From: Desulfurispora thermophila DSM 16022
GTDB lineage: Bacteria > Bacillota > Desulfotomaculia > Desulfotomaculales > Desulfurisporaceae
DNA length: 64,000 nt
NCBI RefSeq assembly: GCF_000376385.1
Contig: NZ_AQWN01000005.1
Span: 186,001-250,000, forward strand
Direction: 5' to 3'
A program made the translations under genes and the position numbers. The notes beneath the pieces are model-generated. The model was given only the letters and a program-made list of their open reading frames with translations. It searched no databases and was not told where the DNA came from. Of the stretch, positions 1 to 8,246 are shown one piece after another. How positions within the stretch are numbered: the stretch's first letter is position 1; each line of letters begins with the position of its first letter.

Positions 1-738
1 CTGGCCCGGGAGAGAAAGATCATCTTCCACACCGATGCGGTGCAGAGCTTTGGCAAGATTCCGGTCAATGTGGATGAACTGGGTGTGGATCTGTTGTCCA
101 TTTCCGGGCATAAGATTTACGGCCCCAAGGGCATTGGTGCCCTGTACATCCGCAAGGGCACCCGCTGGCGCCAGACCTTGTTCCACGGTGGGGCCCAGGA
201 GCGCCTGCGCCGGGCCGGCACCGAAAACGTGCCGGGCATCATCGGCCTGGGCAAAGCGGTGGAACTGGCCATGGCCGAGATGGAAAGCGAGTCGGCCCGC
301 CTGCGGCAGCTGACCGATCGCCTGATTGCCGAAGTCACCCGCATTCCCTATGTGGAATTGACCGGGCACCCGGAAAAGCGCCTGCCGGGCCACGCCAGCT
401 TTGTTTTCCGCTTCATTGAAGGCGAGTCCATGCTCCTGAGCCTGGACATGAAGGGTGTGGCCGCCTCCAGCGGTTCGGCCTGTACCTCGGGTTCGCTGGA
501 GCCCTCCCATGTGCTGCTGGCCATGGGCATCCCGCATGAAGTGGCCCACGGTTCCATTCGCATCACCATGGGCCGCGACAACACCATGGAGGACATTGAC
601 TATTTCCTGGAAGTTATGCCGCCCATTGTGGAAAGATTGCGTTCCATGTCGCCCCTGGACCAGGAAACCGAGTTCGCCATGAACAGTGATTGCGCAGCCT
701 GCAAAGTGAGCGCGGCCTGCAGCAAAGTGCAGCCTTAA
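1..738 (+). CDS. cysteine desulfurase (NifS/IscS type), 5' end outside window
   Basis: PLP-dependent enzyme that removes sulfur from cysteine as a persulfide and passes it to Fe-S scaffold and tRNA thiolation enzymes. The frame is open from base 1, so only the C-terminal part is seen. The PLP lysine lies in SGHKIYGPKG, and the mobile-loop catalytic cysteine in SSGSACTSGS. The tail is unusual in carrying four cysteines in its last 22 residues (CAAC, then AAC). It is followed 46 bp later by a NifU scaffold and then by mnmA, the natural partners for Fe-S assembly and tRNA 2-thiolation. Family assignment is firm; NifS versus IscS subtype is not. Confidence 0.95.
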   Translation: MARERKIIFHTDAVQSFGKIPVNVDELGVDLLSISGHKIYGPKGIGALYIRKGTRWRQTLFHGGAQERLRRAGTENVPGIIGLGKAVELAMAEMESESARLRQLTDRLIAEVTRIPYVELTGHPEKRLPGHASFVFRFIEGESMLLSLDMKGVAASSGSACTSGSLEPSHVLLAMGIPHEVAHGSIRITMGRDNTMEDIDYFLEVMPPIVERLRSMSPLDQETEFAMNSDCAACKVSAACSKVQP

Positions 739-784
739 GAGCGCGTTCCGGCGGGATACAAAAGAGATTTGGGAGGTAAAATAA

Positions 785-1156
785 ATGTACAACGAAAAAG
801 TGATGGATCACTTTGAAAACCCGCGCAATGTGGGTGAAATTCCCGATGCCGACGGTGTGGGGCAGGTGGGCAACCCCACCTGTGGCGATATCATGAAAAT
901 ATACCTGAAAATTAAAGACAATGTGATTGAAGACGTCAAGTTCAAAACCTTTGGCTGCGGGGCGGCCATTGCCACCAGCAGCATGGTCACCGAACTGGTC
1001 AAGGGCAAGACCATTGAGGAAGCGTTGCAGATCAGCAACAAGGCCGTGGCCGATGCCCTGGGAGGACTGCCGCCCAAAAAGATGCACTGTTCCAACCTGG
1101 CGGCCGATGCGCTGCACGCCGCCATCAAGGACTATCTGGAGAAGCAGGGTAAGTGA
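785..1156 (+). CDS. nifU: NifU/IscU-type Fe-S cluster scaffold
   Basis: 123-residue scaffold on which [2Fe-2S]/[4Fe-4S] clusters are built from sulfur delivered by the upstream desulfurase. The three cluster cysteines are visible in NPTCGD, TFGCGAA and KMHCSN. Length matches the single-domain IscU/NifU-N family, with no C-terminal NFU domain. The start ATG has GGGAGG about 7 bases upstream. It sits between the cysteine desulfurase and mnmA (12-bp gap), so the three genes probably form one sulfur-transfer operon. Confidence 0.95.
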   Translation: MYNEKVMDHFENPRNVGEIPDADGVGQVGNPTCGDIMKIYLKIKDNVIEDVKFKTFGCGAAIATSSMVTELVKGKTIEEALQISNKAVADALGGLPPKKMHCSNLAADALHAAIKDYLEKQGK

Positions 1157-1168
1157 GGTTGAAATCAT

Positions 1169-2266
1169 TTGACCGCTGAGCAAACCGGCAAGAGAGTGGT
1201 TGTGGCCATGAGCGGCGGCGTGGACAGTTCTGTCACCGCCGCCCTTTTGCTGGAACAGGGCTACGAAGTGATCGGAGTGACCATGCAAATTTGGGACCCC
1301 GGGGTCACCGAGGTGGCCGGCCAGCATGTGGGATGCTGTTCCCTGGCGGCGGTGGACGACGCCCGCCGCGTGGCCGACCGTTTGAACATCCCTTATTATG
1401 TGCTCAACTTCCGGCAGCTTTTTGCCAAGAAGGTGATCGATTATTTTGTGGACGAATACCTGCGGGGCCGCACGCCCAATCCCTGCATTGCCTGCAACCG
1501 CCACATTAAGTTCACCGCCCTCTTGCAAAAGGCCCTGGCGCTGGAAGCCGATTATGTGGCCACGGGGCATTATGCCCGCATTGTCCGCTCGGGCGGGCGC
1601 TATTATTTAAAGCGGGCGGCCGACAGGCAGAAGGACCAGACCTATGTGCTGTACAACCTCACCCAGGCCCAGCTGGCCCGCCTGCTTTTCCCCCTGGGGG
1701 ATTACACCAAGCCGCAGGTGCGCGAGCTGGCCCGGCGGTACGGCCTGGCCGTGGCCGAAAAGCCCGAGAGCCAGGAGATCTGCTTCATTCCCGATAACGA
1801 CTACCCGGCCTTCATTGCCGGGCGGCGGCCCGACGCCCGGCGTCCCGGGCCCTTTCTGGACCTGCAGGGCAACCGGCTGGGCACCCACCGCGGTATCGCC
1901 TTTTACACCATCGGCCAGCGGCGCGGCCTGGGCATTGCCACCGGCCAGCGCACCTATGTGGTGGAGATCGACCCGCAGCGCAACGCGGTGGTGCTGGGGC
2001 CGCCCGAGGCCATATACGCGCCGGGGCTGCTGGCCGGGGACATCAACCTGATCATGTACGACCGCCTGACTAAGCCGCTGTCCGTGCAGGCCCAGATCCG
2101 CTACAACAGCAAACCGCAGCCGGCCACCCTTTACCCGGAGGGGGAAGATGTCCGGGTGGTCTTTGACCGGCCGCAGCGGGCCATCACGCCCGGCCAGGCC
2201 GTGGTCTTTTACGACGGCGACCTGGTGGTGGGCGGGGGGACAATTGAACGGGTGTTGCGGGAATAA
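1169..2266 (+). CDS. mnmA: tRNA-specific 2-thiouridylase MnmA
   Basis: Adenylates and thiolates U34 of the Glu, Gln and Lys tRNAs, taking sulfur from the cysteine desulfurase encoded just upstream. The N-terminal PP-loop SGGVDSS, the nucleophile cysteine in NPCIACN and the second catalytic cysteine in SQEICF are present, and the C-terminal beta-barrel region GLGIATGQ follows. The 365-residue length is normal. A TTG start at 1169 is chosen because it follows nifU closely and gives the standard N-terminus. In clostridia of this group the nifS-nifU-mnmA order is common, which supports the call. Confidence 0.96.
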   Translation: MTAEQTGKRVVVAMSGGVDSSVTAALLLEQGYEVIGVTMQIWDPGVTEVAGQHVGCCSLAAVDDARRVADRLNIPYYVLNFRQLFAKKVIDYFVDEYLRGRTPNPCIACNRHIKFTALLQKALALEADYVATGHYARIVRSGGRYYLKRAADRQKDQTYVLYNLTQAQLARLLFPLGDYTKPQVRELARRYGLAVAEKPESQEICFIPDNDYPAFIAGRRPDARRPGPFLDLQGNRLGTHRGIAFYTIGQRRGLGIATGQRTYVVEIDPQRNAVVLGPPEAIYAPGLLAGDINLIMYDRLTKPLSVQAQIRYNSKPQPATLYPEGEDVRVVFDRPQRAITPGQAVVFYDGDLVVGGGTIERVLRE

Positions 2267-2348
2267 AGTGTACGGCAGATGCCGTGCATTTTTTTTGTCC
2301 GGCTGGACATAATAGGTAATGAAAAATGCGCCGGGAGGTATGGGGGTT

Positions 2349-2525
2349 TTGTTCTGTCCGGTATGCGGTGGCAGGGCCACCGGCAAGGTGGGCACCGAGC
2401 AGTATTACTGCTGGGACTGCTGTGTGGAATTTCGCAAAAACAAAGAAGGTGTGCAGATCTTCGAGGTGGCCGAGGACGGCAGCCTGGTCTCTCTTGACCC
2501 GCACAATCAAACCATGCTCTTGTAA
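2349..2525 (+). CDS. small zinc-ribbon protein
   Basis: Short protein with two CxxC pairs (FCPVCGG and YCWDCC), typical of a zinc ribbon; function unknown. The frame is open from ATG 2319, but the only good Shine-Dalgarno, GGGAGGT at 2333-2339, lies too close to ATG 2340. It sits nine bases before TTG 2349, which would start the protein right at the ribbon, so that start is preferred. It lies downstream of mnmA on the same strand and may be transcribed with it. Confidence 0.7.
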   Translation: MFCPVCGGRATGKVGTEQYYCWDCCVEFRKNKEGVQIFEVAEDGSLVSLDPHNQTMLL

Positions 2526-2611
2526 TGTATCTCCATGATGTCCGGAAGTGTTTTGGATGTCGAAGTGCTTTGCCGGCAGTGTAATTATAAACTACAGCAG
2601 GGGGGATGGAC

Positions 2612-2788
2612 ATGAACAAAGGTTACTGGCGGGGAGTGCTGGCCGGGGGGCTGCTGGGGGCCATGGCGGCTTTAGCCATGCGGCCGCAGCGCCAGATGGA
2701 CTGGCGGGAAAGGTATGCGCCCGACCGGCCGGAAAAGCAGGCCGAGCGGTTTGTGCGGGGCATCAGCAAGCGGCTGATGGGTGACTGA
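2612..2788 (+). CDS. small single-pass membrane protein
   Basis: About 58 residues. A short hydrophobic, glycine/alanine-rich segment (GVLAGGLLGAMAALAM) is followed by a basic/acidic tail, as in small YtxH/DUF3918-like envelope proteins. No function can be assigned. ATG 2612 is preferred over ATG 2606 because it lies a normal distance from the run of G that serves as the Shine-Dalgarno. A terminator follows directly and closes the mnmA region. Confidence 0.6.
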   Translation: MNKGYWRGVLAGGLLGAMAALAMRPQRQMDWRERYAPDRPEKQAERFVRGISKRLMGD

Positions 2789-2814
2789 GAAGTTCGTTAT
2801 TGATTGTCAACAGG

Positions 2815-2847
2815 CGGGAGGCGAAAGCGACCTCCCGTTTGTTTTTT
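2815..2847 (+). terminator. Rho-independent terminator
   Basis: GGGAGG...CCTCCC hairpin with a GAAA-containing loop, followed by a T-rich run; it ends the nifS-nifU-mnmA transcription unit. Confidence 0.8.
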
Positions 2848-3009
2848 ACAAATATTTATTTCCCTGTCAGTAAATTGAGTGGGTTTAAACAGTACAAAAG
2901 CCAATATCAAAGATGGATATGTCCTGGATGATTTTTAATTAACCACTACTTTGGGCACTTAATTAATAAATATGCATATTACTGCAAATTGTGGCCGGAA
3001 AGCCTAATC

Positions 3010-3039
3010 TTGACATTAATTAGACAATTTCTGTATAAT
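3010..3039 (+). promoter_or_regulatory. sigma-A type promoter of alaS
   Basis: Perfect TTGACA (3010-3015) and TATAAT (3034-3039) separated by 18 bp, about 45 bp ahead of the alaS start. The short leader leaves no room for a T-box. The 160 bp upstream are AT-rich with no gene. Confidence 0.85.
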
Positions 3040-3085
3040 TATAACATATGTCCTGCATATAATAACCGGTTTTGGAGTGATTAGC

Positions 3086-5734
3086 TTGAAACGCATGTCC
3101 GGCAAGGAGATCAGAGAAAGGTTTTTGCAATTTTTCGCTTCCAAGCAGCATGAGATTTTCCCCAGCGCGTCGCTGATCCCGGTCAACGACCCCAGTATTT
3201 TGTGGACGGCGGCGGGCATGGTGCCCTTCAAACCCTATTTCACCGGCGCGGCCATCCCGCCGGTGCGGCGCATCACCACCTGCCAGAAGTGCCTGCGCAC
3301 GCCGGACATTGAGTCGGTGGGCAAGACGGCCCGTCACCACACCTTCTTTGAAATGCTGGGCAATTTCTCCTTCGGCGACTACTTCAAAAAAGAAGCCATA
3401 GGCTGGGCCTGGGAATTTGTCACCCAACACCTGGAACTGCCGGCGGACAGGCTGTGGATCACCATCTACCTGGACGACGACGAGGCCTTCGACATCTGGC
3501 ACAACCAGGTGGGGGTGCCGGCCGGGCGCATTGTGCGTATGGGCAAGGATACCAATTTCTGGGAAATCGGGGTGGGGCCGTGTGGTCCCTGTTCGGAGAT
3601 ATACATCGATCTGGGTGAGGAAAGGGGTTGCGGCAGTCCGGAATGCGGCGTGGGCTGCGATTGTGACCGTTTCCTGGAGATCTGGAACCTGGTCTTCATC
3701 CAGTTTTTCCGCGATGAGCAGGGCAATTACACGCCGCTGGAAAACAAGGGCATTGACACGGGTATGGGCCTGGAGCGGGTGGCTTCCGTGCTGCAGGGCG
3801 TGGTCTCCAACTTTGATACCGACCTGTTCCGGGAGATCATGGATTTTACGGCGGGCATTCTGGGCACGCCTTACGGCTCCTCGCCCCGCGGCGATTTGGC
3901 GCTGAAAGTGATTGCCGACCACTGCCGGGCCGTGACCTTTGCGGTGGCCGACGGGGCGTTGCCTTCCAACGAGGGGCGCGGGTACGTATTGCGCCGACTG
4001 CTGCGCCGGGCCGTGCGCTTCGGCCGCCTGCTGGGCTATCAGGAACCCTTCCTGTACCGGGTTTCCGGTGCCATCATCGACCAGATGGGCGATGTTTACC
4101 CCGAGCTGGTGGCCAATCGCGAGCATGTAACCCGGGTGGTGCGTACCGAGGAGGAGCGGTTTGGCGAAACCCTGGCCCAGGGCACCGAAATACTGAACAA
4201 AATGATTGCCGGGGCCAGAGCGGAAGGGCGGACCGTGTTGAGCGGCCAGGACGCTTTCCGGCTGTACGACACTTACGGTTTCCCTCTGGAGCTGACCAAA
4301 GAGATGGCGGCCGAGCAGGGGCTGGGCGTGGACGAGGCCGGTTTTGCCGCGGCCATGGAAGAGCAGCGGCAGCGGGCGCGCAGTGCCCGGCAGGAGACCG
4401 AGTATATTTCCGAACTGGACGCTCTGTTCAAGGAAGCGCGCGATACTTACGGTGAGAGCGAGTTTGTGGGCTACCAGACGCTACAGGCCGAGGGTAAAGT
4501 GCTCTTTCTGGTGAAGGAAGGCCAGCGGGCCGACCGGGCGGCGGCCGGTGAGGAAGTTTACCTGGTGCTGGATAAAACTCCCTGCTATGCCGAGTCGGGC
4601 GGGCAGGTGGCCGACCATGCCGTCATCACAACCGGTGATGTGCGGGTGGAGGTGACCGAAGTCACCCGGCCGGTGGAAGGGCTGATTGTACACAAAGGCA
4701 AGGTGAAGAGCGGCCTGCTCAAAGAGGGCGATGCTGTGCAGGTGACAGTGGATGCCGCCCGCCGGGCGGCGGTGGCCCGCAACCACTCCGCCACCCACCT
4801 GTTGCACCGGGCGCTGAAAGAGGTGCTGGGCGAGCACGTTAATCAGGCCGGCTCGCTGGTGGAACCCGAGCGCCTGCGCTTCGACTTCACCCACTATGCG
4901 GCGCTCACCCCGCAGGAAATGCGGCGCATTGAGGAACTGGTCAACCGGGCCATTCTGGCCGACCTACCCGTGGAGGTACTGGAGACCGGTCTGGAGCAAG
5001 CGAAGGCCATGGGCGCGGTGGCCCTGTTCGGGGAAAAGTACGGACAGACGGTGCGGGTGGTGAAAATGGGCGACTACAGCATTGAGCTGTGCGGCGGCAC
5101 TCACCTGCAGCGCACCTCCCAGGCCGGGCTGTTCAAGCTGCTGGGTGAAAGCTCCGTCGGGGCGGGCCTGCGGCGGGTGGAAGCGGTCACCGGCGCCGGC
5201 GCGCTGAGCTATCTGTATGAGAAGGAAGCGCAGCTGGAAAGCATTGGCCGCCTGGTCAAGGCGGCGGCTCACGATGTGGTGCAGCGGGTGGAGAACCTGG
5301 TCAAAGCGCACCAGGAACTGGAGAAGGAAGCGGAAGCCCTGCGCGCCCGCCTGGCCAGGTTGGAAGTGCAGGAACTGCTGTCCCAGGTACAGGAAGTGGG
5401 CGGTGTGAAGCTGCTGGCGGCCCGGGCCACGGCGGCGGATATGGACAGCCTGCGGGCCATGGTGGACCTGCTGCGCGACCGCCTGGGCTCGGCCGTGATT
5501 GTGCTGGCCGCGCCGGCCGGCGAGCGGGTGAACCTGGTGGCGGCCGTGACCAGAGACCTGACGGGTCGCGGTCTGCATGCGGGCAAGCTGGTCAAAGAGG
5601 TGGCCGCCGTGCTGGGTGGCGGTGGCGGCGGCAAGCCCGAGATGGCCCAGGCCGGGGGCAAGGATCTGTCCAGGATCAATGAGGCCCTGGACAAAGCCCG
5701 CCGTATTGTGGGTGAGCAATTGAAAACGGCATAA
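3086..5734 (+). CDS. alaS: alanyl-tRNA synthetase
   Basis: Charges tRNA-Ala and edits mischarged Ser/Gly. The class II catalytic core begins with the REIRERFLQFF motif and continues through GRGYVLRRLLRR. The editing domain has HSATHLLH and the distal CGGTH zinc site, and a DHHA1 domain with GGGGGGKPEMAQAGG closes the protein. About 882 residues, full length. The frame is open from GTG 3077, but GGAG at 3074-3077 fits TTG 3086 (8-base spacing) better. It is transcribed from its own promoter. Confidence 0.98.
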   Translation: MKRMSGKEIRERFLQFFASKQHEIFPSASLIPVNDPSILWTAAGMVPFKPYFTGAAIPPVRRITTCQKCLRTPDIESVGKTARHHTFFEMLGNFSFGDYFKKEAIGWAWEFVTQHLELPADRLWITIYLDDDEAFDIWHNQVGVPAGRIVRMGKDTNFWEIGVGPCGPCSEIYIDLGEERGCGSPECGVGCDCDRFLEIWNLVFIQFFRDEQGNYTPLENKGIDTGMGLERVASVLQGVVSNFDTDLFREIMDFTAGILGTPYGSSPRGDLALKVIADHCRAVTFAVADGALPSNEGRGYVLRRLLRRAVRFGRLLGYQEPFLYRVSGAIIDQMGDVYPELVANREHVTRVVRTEEERFGETLAQGTEILNKMIAGARAEGRTVLSGQDAFRLYDTYGFPLELTKEMAAEQGLGVDEAGFAAAMEEQRQRARSARQETEYISELDALFKEARDTYGESEFVGYQTLQAEGKVLFLVKEGQRADRAAAGEEVYLVLDKTPCYAESGGQVADHAVITTGDVRVEVTEVTRPVEGLIVHKGKVKSGLLKEGDAVQVTVDAARRAAVARNHSATHLLHRALKEVLGEHVNQAGSLVEPERLRFDFTHYAALTPQEMRRIEELVNRAILADLPVEVLETGLEQAKAMGAVALFGEKYGQTVRVVKMGDYSIELCGGTHLQRTSQAGLFKLLGESSVGAGLRRVEAVTGAGALSYLYEKEAQLESIGRLVKAAAHDVVQRVENLVKAHQELEKEAEALRARLARLEVQELLSQVQEVGGVKLLAARATAADMDSLRAMVDLLRDRLGSAVIVLAAPAGERVNLVAAVTRDLTGRGLHAGKLVKEVAAVLGGGGGGKPEMAQAGGKDLSRINEALDKARRIVGEQLKTA

Positions 5735-5861
5735 GTCAAAAAAAATTTAAAGGAAAATCCCGGTGCGGGACGAATATATTACTCTACAAAAACTTTGCAC
5801 ATTGCGGCGTTACCGGCCGCCGGGACAGAGCGCGGGCCGGTAATATCAGGGAGGGATGGTC

Positions 5862-6119
5862 ATGTCCGGGGAGCAAATGGAACAGACCATGATGTTCAAG
5901 GTGCGGGGGGAGGATGTCTCTTCCGTCCGGGAAATCATGCAGACAGTCTATCTGGCTTTGAAGCAAAAGGGATATAACCCCATCAACCAGCTTGTGGGCT
6001 ATCTCCTTTCCGGTGACCCTGCCTATATTACCAGTCACAACAATGCCCGTAGCTTGATCCGCAGGTTGGAGCGCGACGAAATCATGGAAGAGCTTTTGAA
6101 AAATTACCTGGAAAAGTAA
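5862..6119 (+). CDS. ireB: IreB family regulatory protein (UPF0297)
   Basis: About 85 residues, matching the IreB/YrzL family, small proteins phosphorylated by the PASTA Ser/Thr kinase in Firmicutes. The family signature [20 protein letters not shown] is clear. An AGGGAGG Shine-Dalgarno fits ATG 5862 better than ATG 5856. alaS-ireB-ruvX-DUF1292 is a conserved order in Firmicutes; here an aldo/keto reductase is inserted between ireB and ruvX. Confidence 0.95.
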   Translation: MSGEQMEQTMMFKVRGEDVSSVREIMQTVYLALKQKGYNPINQLVGYLLSGDPAYITSHNNARSLIRRLERDEIMEELLKNYLEK

Positions 6120-6130
6120 CGCCTTTGTCT

Positions 6131-6158
6131 GCCCTGCTCCGGCAGGGCGTTTCTTTTG
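6131..6158 (+). terminator. terminator after ireB
   Basis: GCCCTGC-TCCG-GCAGGGC hairpin followed by a T-rich run. Confidence 0.75.
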
Positions 6159-6236
6159 CTGCACTGCGGCGGAGTGTTTTTTTGCTGTGCTTTCCCTCAC
6201 CAGCCCGGGCTTTGCGTAATGTATAGTTGTTAAAAA

Positions 6237-7193
6237 GTGGGTGATAATTTGCAATACCTGCCGCTGGGCAATACCGGCCTTACAGTTTCCCGCCTTTGCT
6301 TCGGCGCCCTGACCATCGGCCCGCTGCAGGCCAGCCTGCCTTTGGCGGAAGGGGTGCGCGTGCTGGAGGCGGCCCTGGACGGAGGCGTGAACTTCATTGA
6401 CACGGCCGAGCTTTATCAGACTTATCCGTATATCCGGCAGGCCGTGCGGCGCAGGCGCCAGCGGGTGATCATAGCCAGCAAATCCTACGCCTACACCTAC
6501 GAGGGCATGCGCCAGAGTGTGCAAAAGGCGCTTAAAGAACTGGACACAGACTACATCGACATTTTTTTGCTGCACGAGCAGGAAGCTCAGACCATCCGCG
6601 GTCACTGGCCGGCGGTGGAATTTTTAATGGATGCCGTGGCTGCCGGTTATGTGCGTTGCATTGGCATATCCACCCACAGTGTGGCGGCGGTGCGGGCGGC
6701 GGCCGTCATACCCGAAATTCAGGTCATCCACCCCATTTTCAACCGCGCCGGAGTGGGAATTAAAGACGGCACGCCCGACGACATGCTGGCGGCCATCCAG
6801 ATGGCGGTAGACCGGGGCAAGGGTATATACGCCATGAAGGCCCTGGGCGGCGGCCACCTGCTGGCCGATGTGCCGGCGGCCCTGGACTTTGTGCTGCGCC
6901 GGCCGGAAATTGCCGCCGTGGCGGTGGGGATGCAGAGCACCGCCGAGGTGGAGTGCAACCTGGCCCTGTTCAGCGGGCGACCGGTGCCCCGGGCGCTGTT
7001 CCAGAAATTGCGCCGTAAGAAAAGGCGCTTGCTGGTGGAGGACTGGTGCCAGGGCTGTGGCAACTGTGTGGCGGCCTGCAGCGCCGGGGCGCTCCGGCTG
7101 GTGGACGGGCGGGCCGTGGTGGATCAGGATCGCTGCCGCCTGTGCGGCTACTGCGGGGCGTCCTGCCCCGAAATGTGTCTTAAGATTATATGA
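6237..7193 (+). CDS. aldo/keto reductase with C-terminal 2[4Fe-4S] ferredoxin domain
   Basis: TIM-barrel aldo/keto reductase (GNTGLTVSRLCFGA at the start, catalytic DTAELY tyrosine, LLHEQ strand), followed at about residues 265-315 by two ferredoxin clusters (CQGCGNCVAAC and CRLCGYCGASC). Such Fe-S fusions are common in strict anaerobes and probably link NAD(P)H chemistry to ferredoxin-type electron flow; the substrate is unknown. The start is uncertain: GTG 6237 or TTG 6249. It overlaps the upstream frame of ruvX by a few bases and may be co-transcribed with it. Confidence 0.88.
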   Translation: MGDNLQYLPLGNTGLTVSRLCFGALTIGPLQASLPLAEGVRVLEAALDGGVNFIDTAELYQTYPYIRQAVRRRRQRVIIASKSYAYTYEGMRQSVQKALKELDTDYIDIFLLHEQEAQTIRGHWPAVEFLMDAVAAGYVRCIGISTHSVAAVRAAAVIPEIQVIHPIFNRAGVGIKDGTPDDMLAAIQMAVDRGKGIYAMKALGGGHLLADVPAALDFVLRRPEIAAVAVGMQSTAEVECNLALFSGRPVPRALFQKLRRKKRRLLVEDWCQGCGNCVAACSAGALRLVDGRAVVDQDRCRLCGYCGASCPEMCLKII

Positions 7194-7207
7194 GGAGAGA
7201 GATACAT

Positions 7208-7630
7208 TTGCGCATTATGGGCCTGGATTTGGGCGACAAAACCATCGGCGTGGCCGTGAGCGACCCGCTGGGCTGGACGGCTCAGGGGGTGACCACACTG
7301 CGCCGCACTGATCTGGAAGGCGATTTGCAGCAACTGGCCAAACTGGTGGAGCAGTATGCAGTGGAGGAGTTCGTGCTGGGCCTGCCCAAAAACATGGATG
7401 GCAGCCTGGGGAAAAGGGCGGAAATGGTGCAGCAGTTTACTGAACTGCTCAAGAAGCGCTTTGCCCTGCCCGTGCATTTGTGGGACGAGCGCCTTTCCAC
7501 CGTGGCGGTGGAAAAGCACCTGCTGGGCGCCGATGTCAGCCGCCGGGGGCGGAAAAAAGTGGTGGACAAACTGGCCGCCGTCTATATCCTGCAGGGCTAT
7601 CTGGACCGGCGGGCACAGGGCCGGGGCTGA
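7208..7630 (+). CDS. ruvX: RuvX/YqgF RNase H-like nuclease (pre-16S rRNA processing)
   Basis: YqgF-family protein, thought to trim the 5' end of pre-16S rRNA and possibly to act as a Holliday junction resolvase. It shows the first acidic motif MGLDLGDKTIGVAVSDP, the glycine-rich LGLPKNMDGS and the catalytic WDERLST. Starting at TTG 7208 gives about 140 residues, the usual length, and places GAGGAGAGA at a normal distance; the earlier ATG 7190 overlaps the preceding stop codon and is less likely. Confidence 0.95.
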   Translation: MRIMGLDLGDKTIGVAVSDPLGWTAQGVTTLRRTDLEGDLQQLAKLVEQYAVEEFVLGLPKNMDGSLGKRAEMVQQFTELLKKRFALPVHLWDERLSTVAVEKHLLGADVSRRGRKKVVDKLAAVYILQGYLDRRAQGRG

Positions 7631-7708
7631 AATTTTGCCGGACGCGCCGGTTTAGCGGAATGCGCGGCGGGACAAAATATTGATGGCACGGTCTCCAATC
7701 TGTTTTGC

Positions 7709-7737
7709 TTGACAGCCGGGCGTTTTTGGTATAAAAT
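7709..7737 (+). promoter_or_regulatory. probable sigma-A promoter of the DUF1292 gene
   Basis: TTGACA at 7709-7714 and TAAAAT at 7732-7737 (17 bp apart; TATAAA overlaps it), 33 bp before the start codon. Confidence 0.7.
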
Positions 7738-7769
7738 ACCGTCAACTTGTGTTAAAGAGGTGATCTATT

Positions 7770-8084
7770 TTGTCCGAGCATGAACACGAGTGCGGCTGCG
7801 GTTGCGGTTGCGCCGAGGAAGAGGAGATTATTACCCTGATCAATGAAAACGGGGAGGAAGAAGATTTTATTCTTCTGGAAGAAATAGAGGTCGACGGCTC
7901 CCGGTATGCCATTCTGGTACCGGTGATGGAGGGTGATGAAGATGCGGAAGAGGCCATCATCCTCAAGTTTGATAAAGACGAGTTCGGCAATGATATCCTG
8001 AAGGATATAGAAGACGACGAGGAATGGGAAAAGGTGGCCGATGCCTGGCAGGAGCTGCTGGAGGACGAGGAAGAGTTGCACTAA
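7770..8084 (+). CDS. DUF1292 (YrzB-like) acidic protein
   Basis: 104 residues, strongly acidic. A His/Cys-rich N-terminus (HEHECGCGCGC) is likely to bind metal, followed by the DUF1292 core EIITLINENGEEEDF. The family is conserved next to ruvX in Firmicutes; its function is unknown. Starts at TTG 7770 after AAAGAGGTGAT. It has its own promoter and is followed by a terminator, so it is probably monocistronic. Confidence 0.88.
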   Translation: MSEHEHECGCGCGCAEEEEIITLINENGEEEDFILLEEIEVDGSRYAILVPVMEGDEDAEEAIILKFDKDEFGNDILKDIEDDEEWEKVADAWQELLEDEEELH

Positions 8085-8103
8085 AAAAGCATATTGCCTG
8101 ACG

Positions 8104-8155
8104 AAAAGCCGGTGTGGGGGCCCTGACCAGGGGGCCGCTTAGAGCCGGCTTTTTT
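8104..8155 (+). terminator. terminator after the DUF1292 gene
   Basis: Outer stem AGCCGG/CCGGCT preceded by A and followed by T, with a second GC-rich hairpin (GGGGGCCC...) inside. Confidence 0.7.
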
Positions 8156-8246
8156 CTTCCGGTGTTTGGCCAGGCTGCCCGGAGGGAACAAAAGTCCCCC
8201 GGGCGGCGTCTTTGCTTTGGACGGCTTTTTAAGGGGGCATTGGGCG

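Noticed and set aside
614-1570. Long minus-strand frame across nifU and mnmA (318 codons)
   Set aside because: It lies opposite strongly conserved genes and its protein has no known motif; it reflects codon bias of the GC-rich plus strand.
2850-3076. T-box leader for alaS
   Set aside because: The promoter lies only ~45 bp from the start codon, leaving no space for a T-box, and no T-box core sequence is seen.
3020-4126. Long minus-strand frame across alaS (368 codons)
   Set aside because: Antisense shadow of alaS; composition is His/Gln/Arg-rich with no domain pattern.
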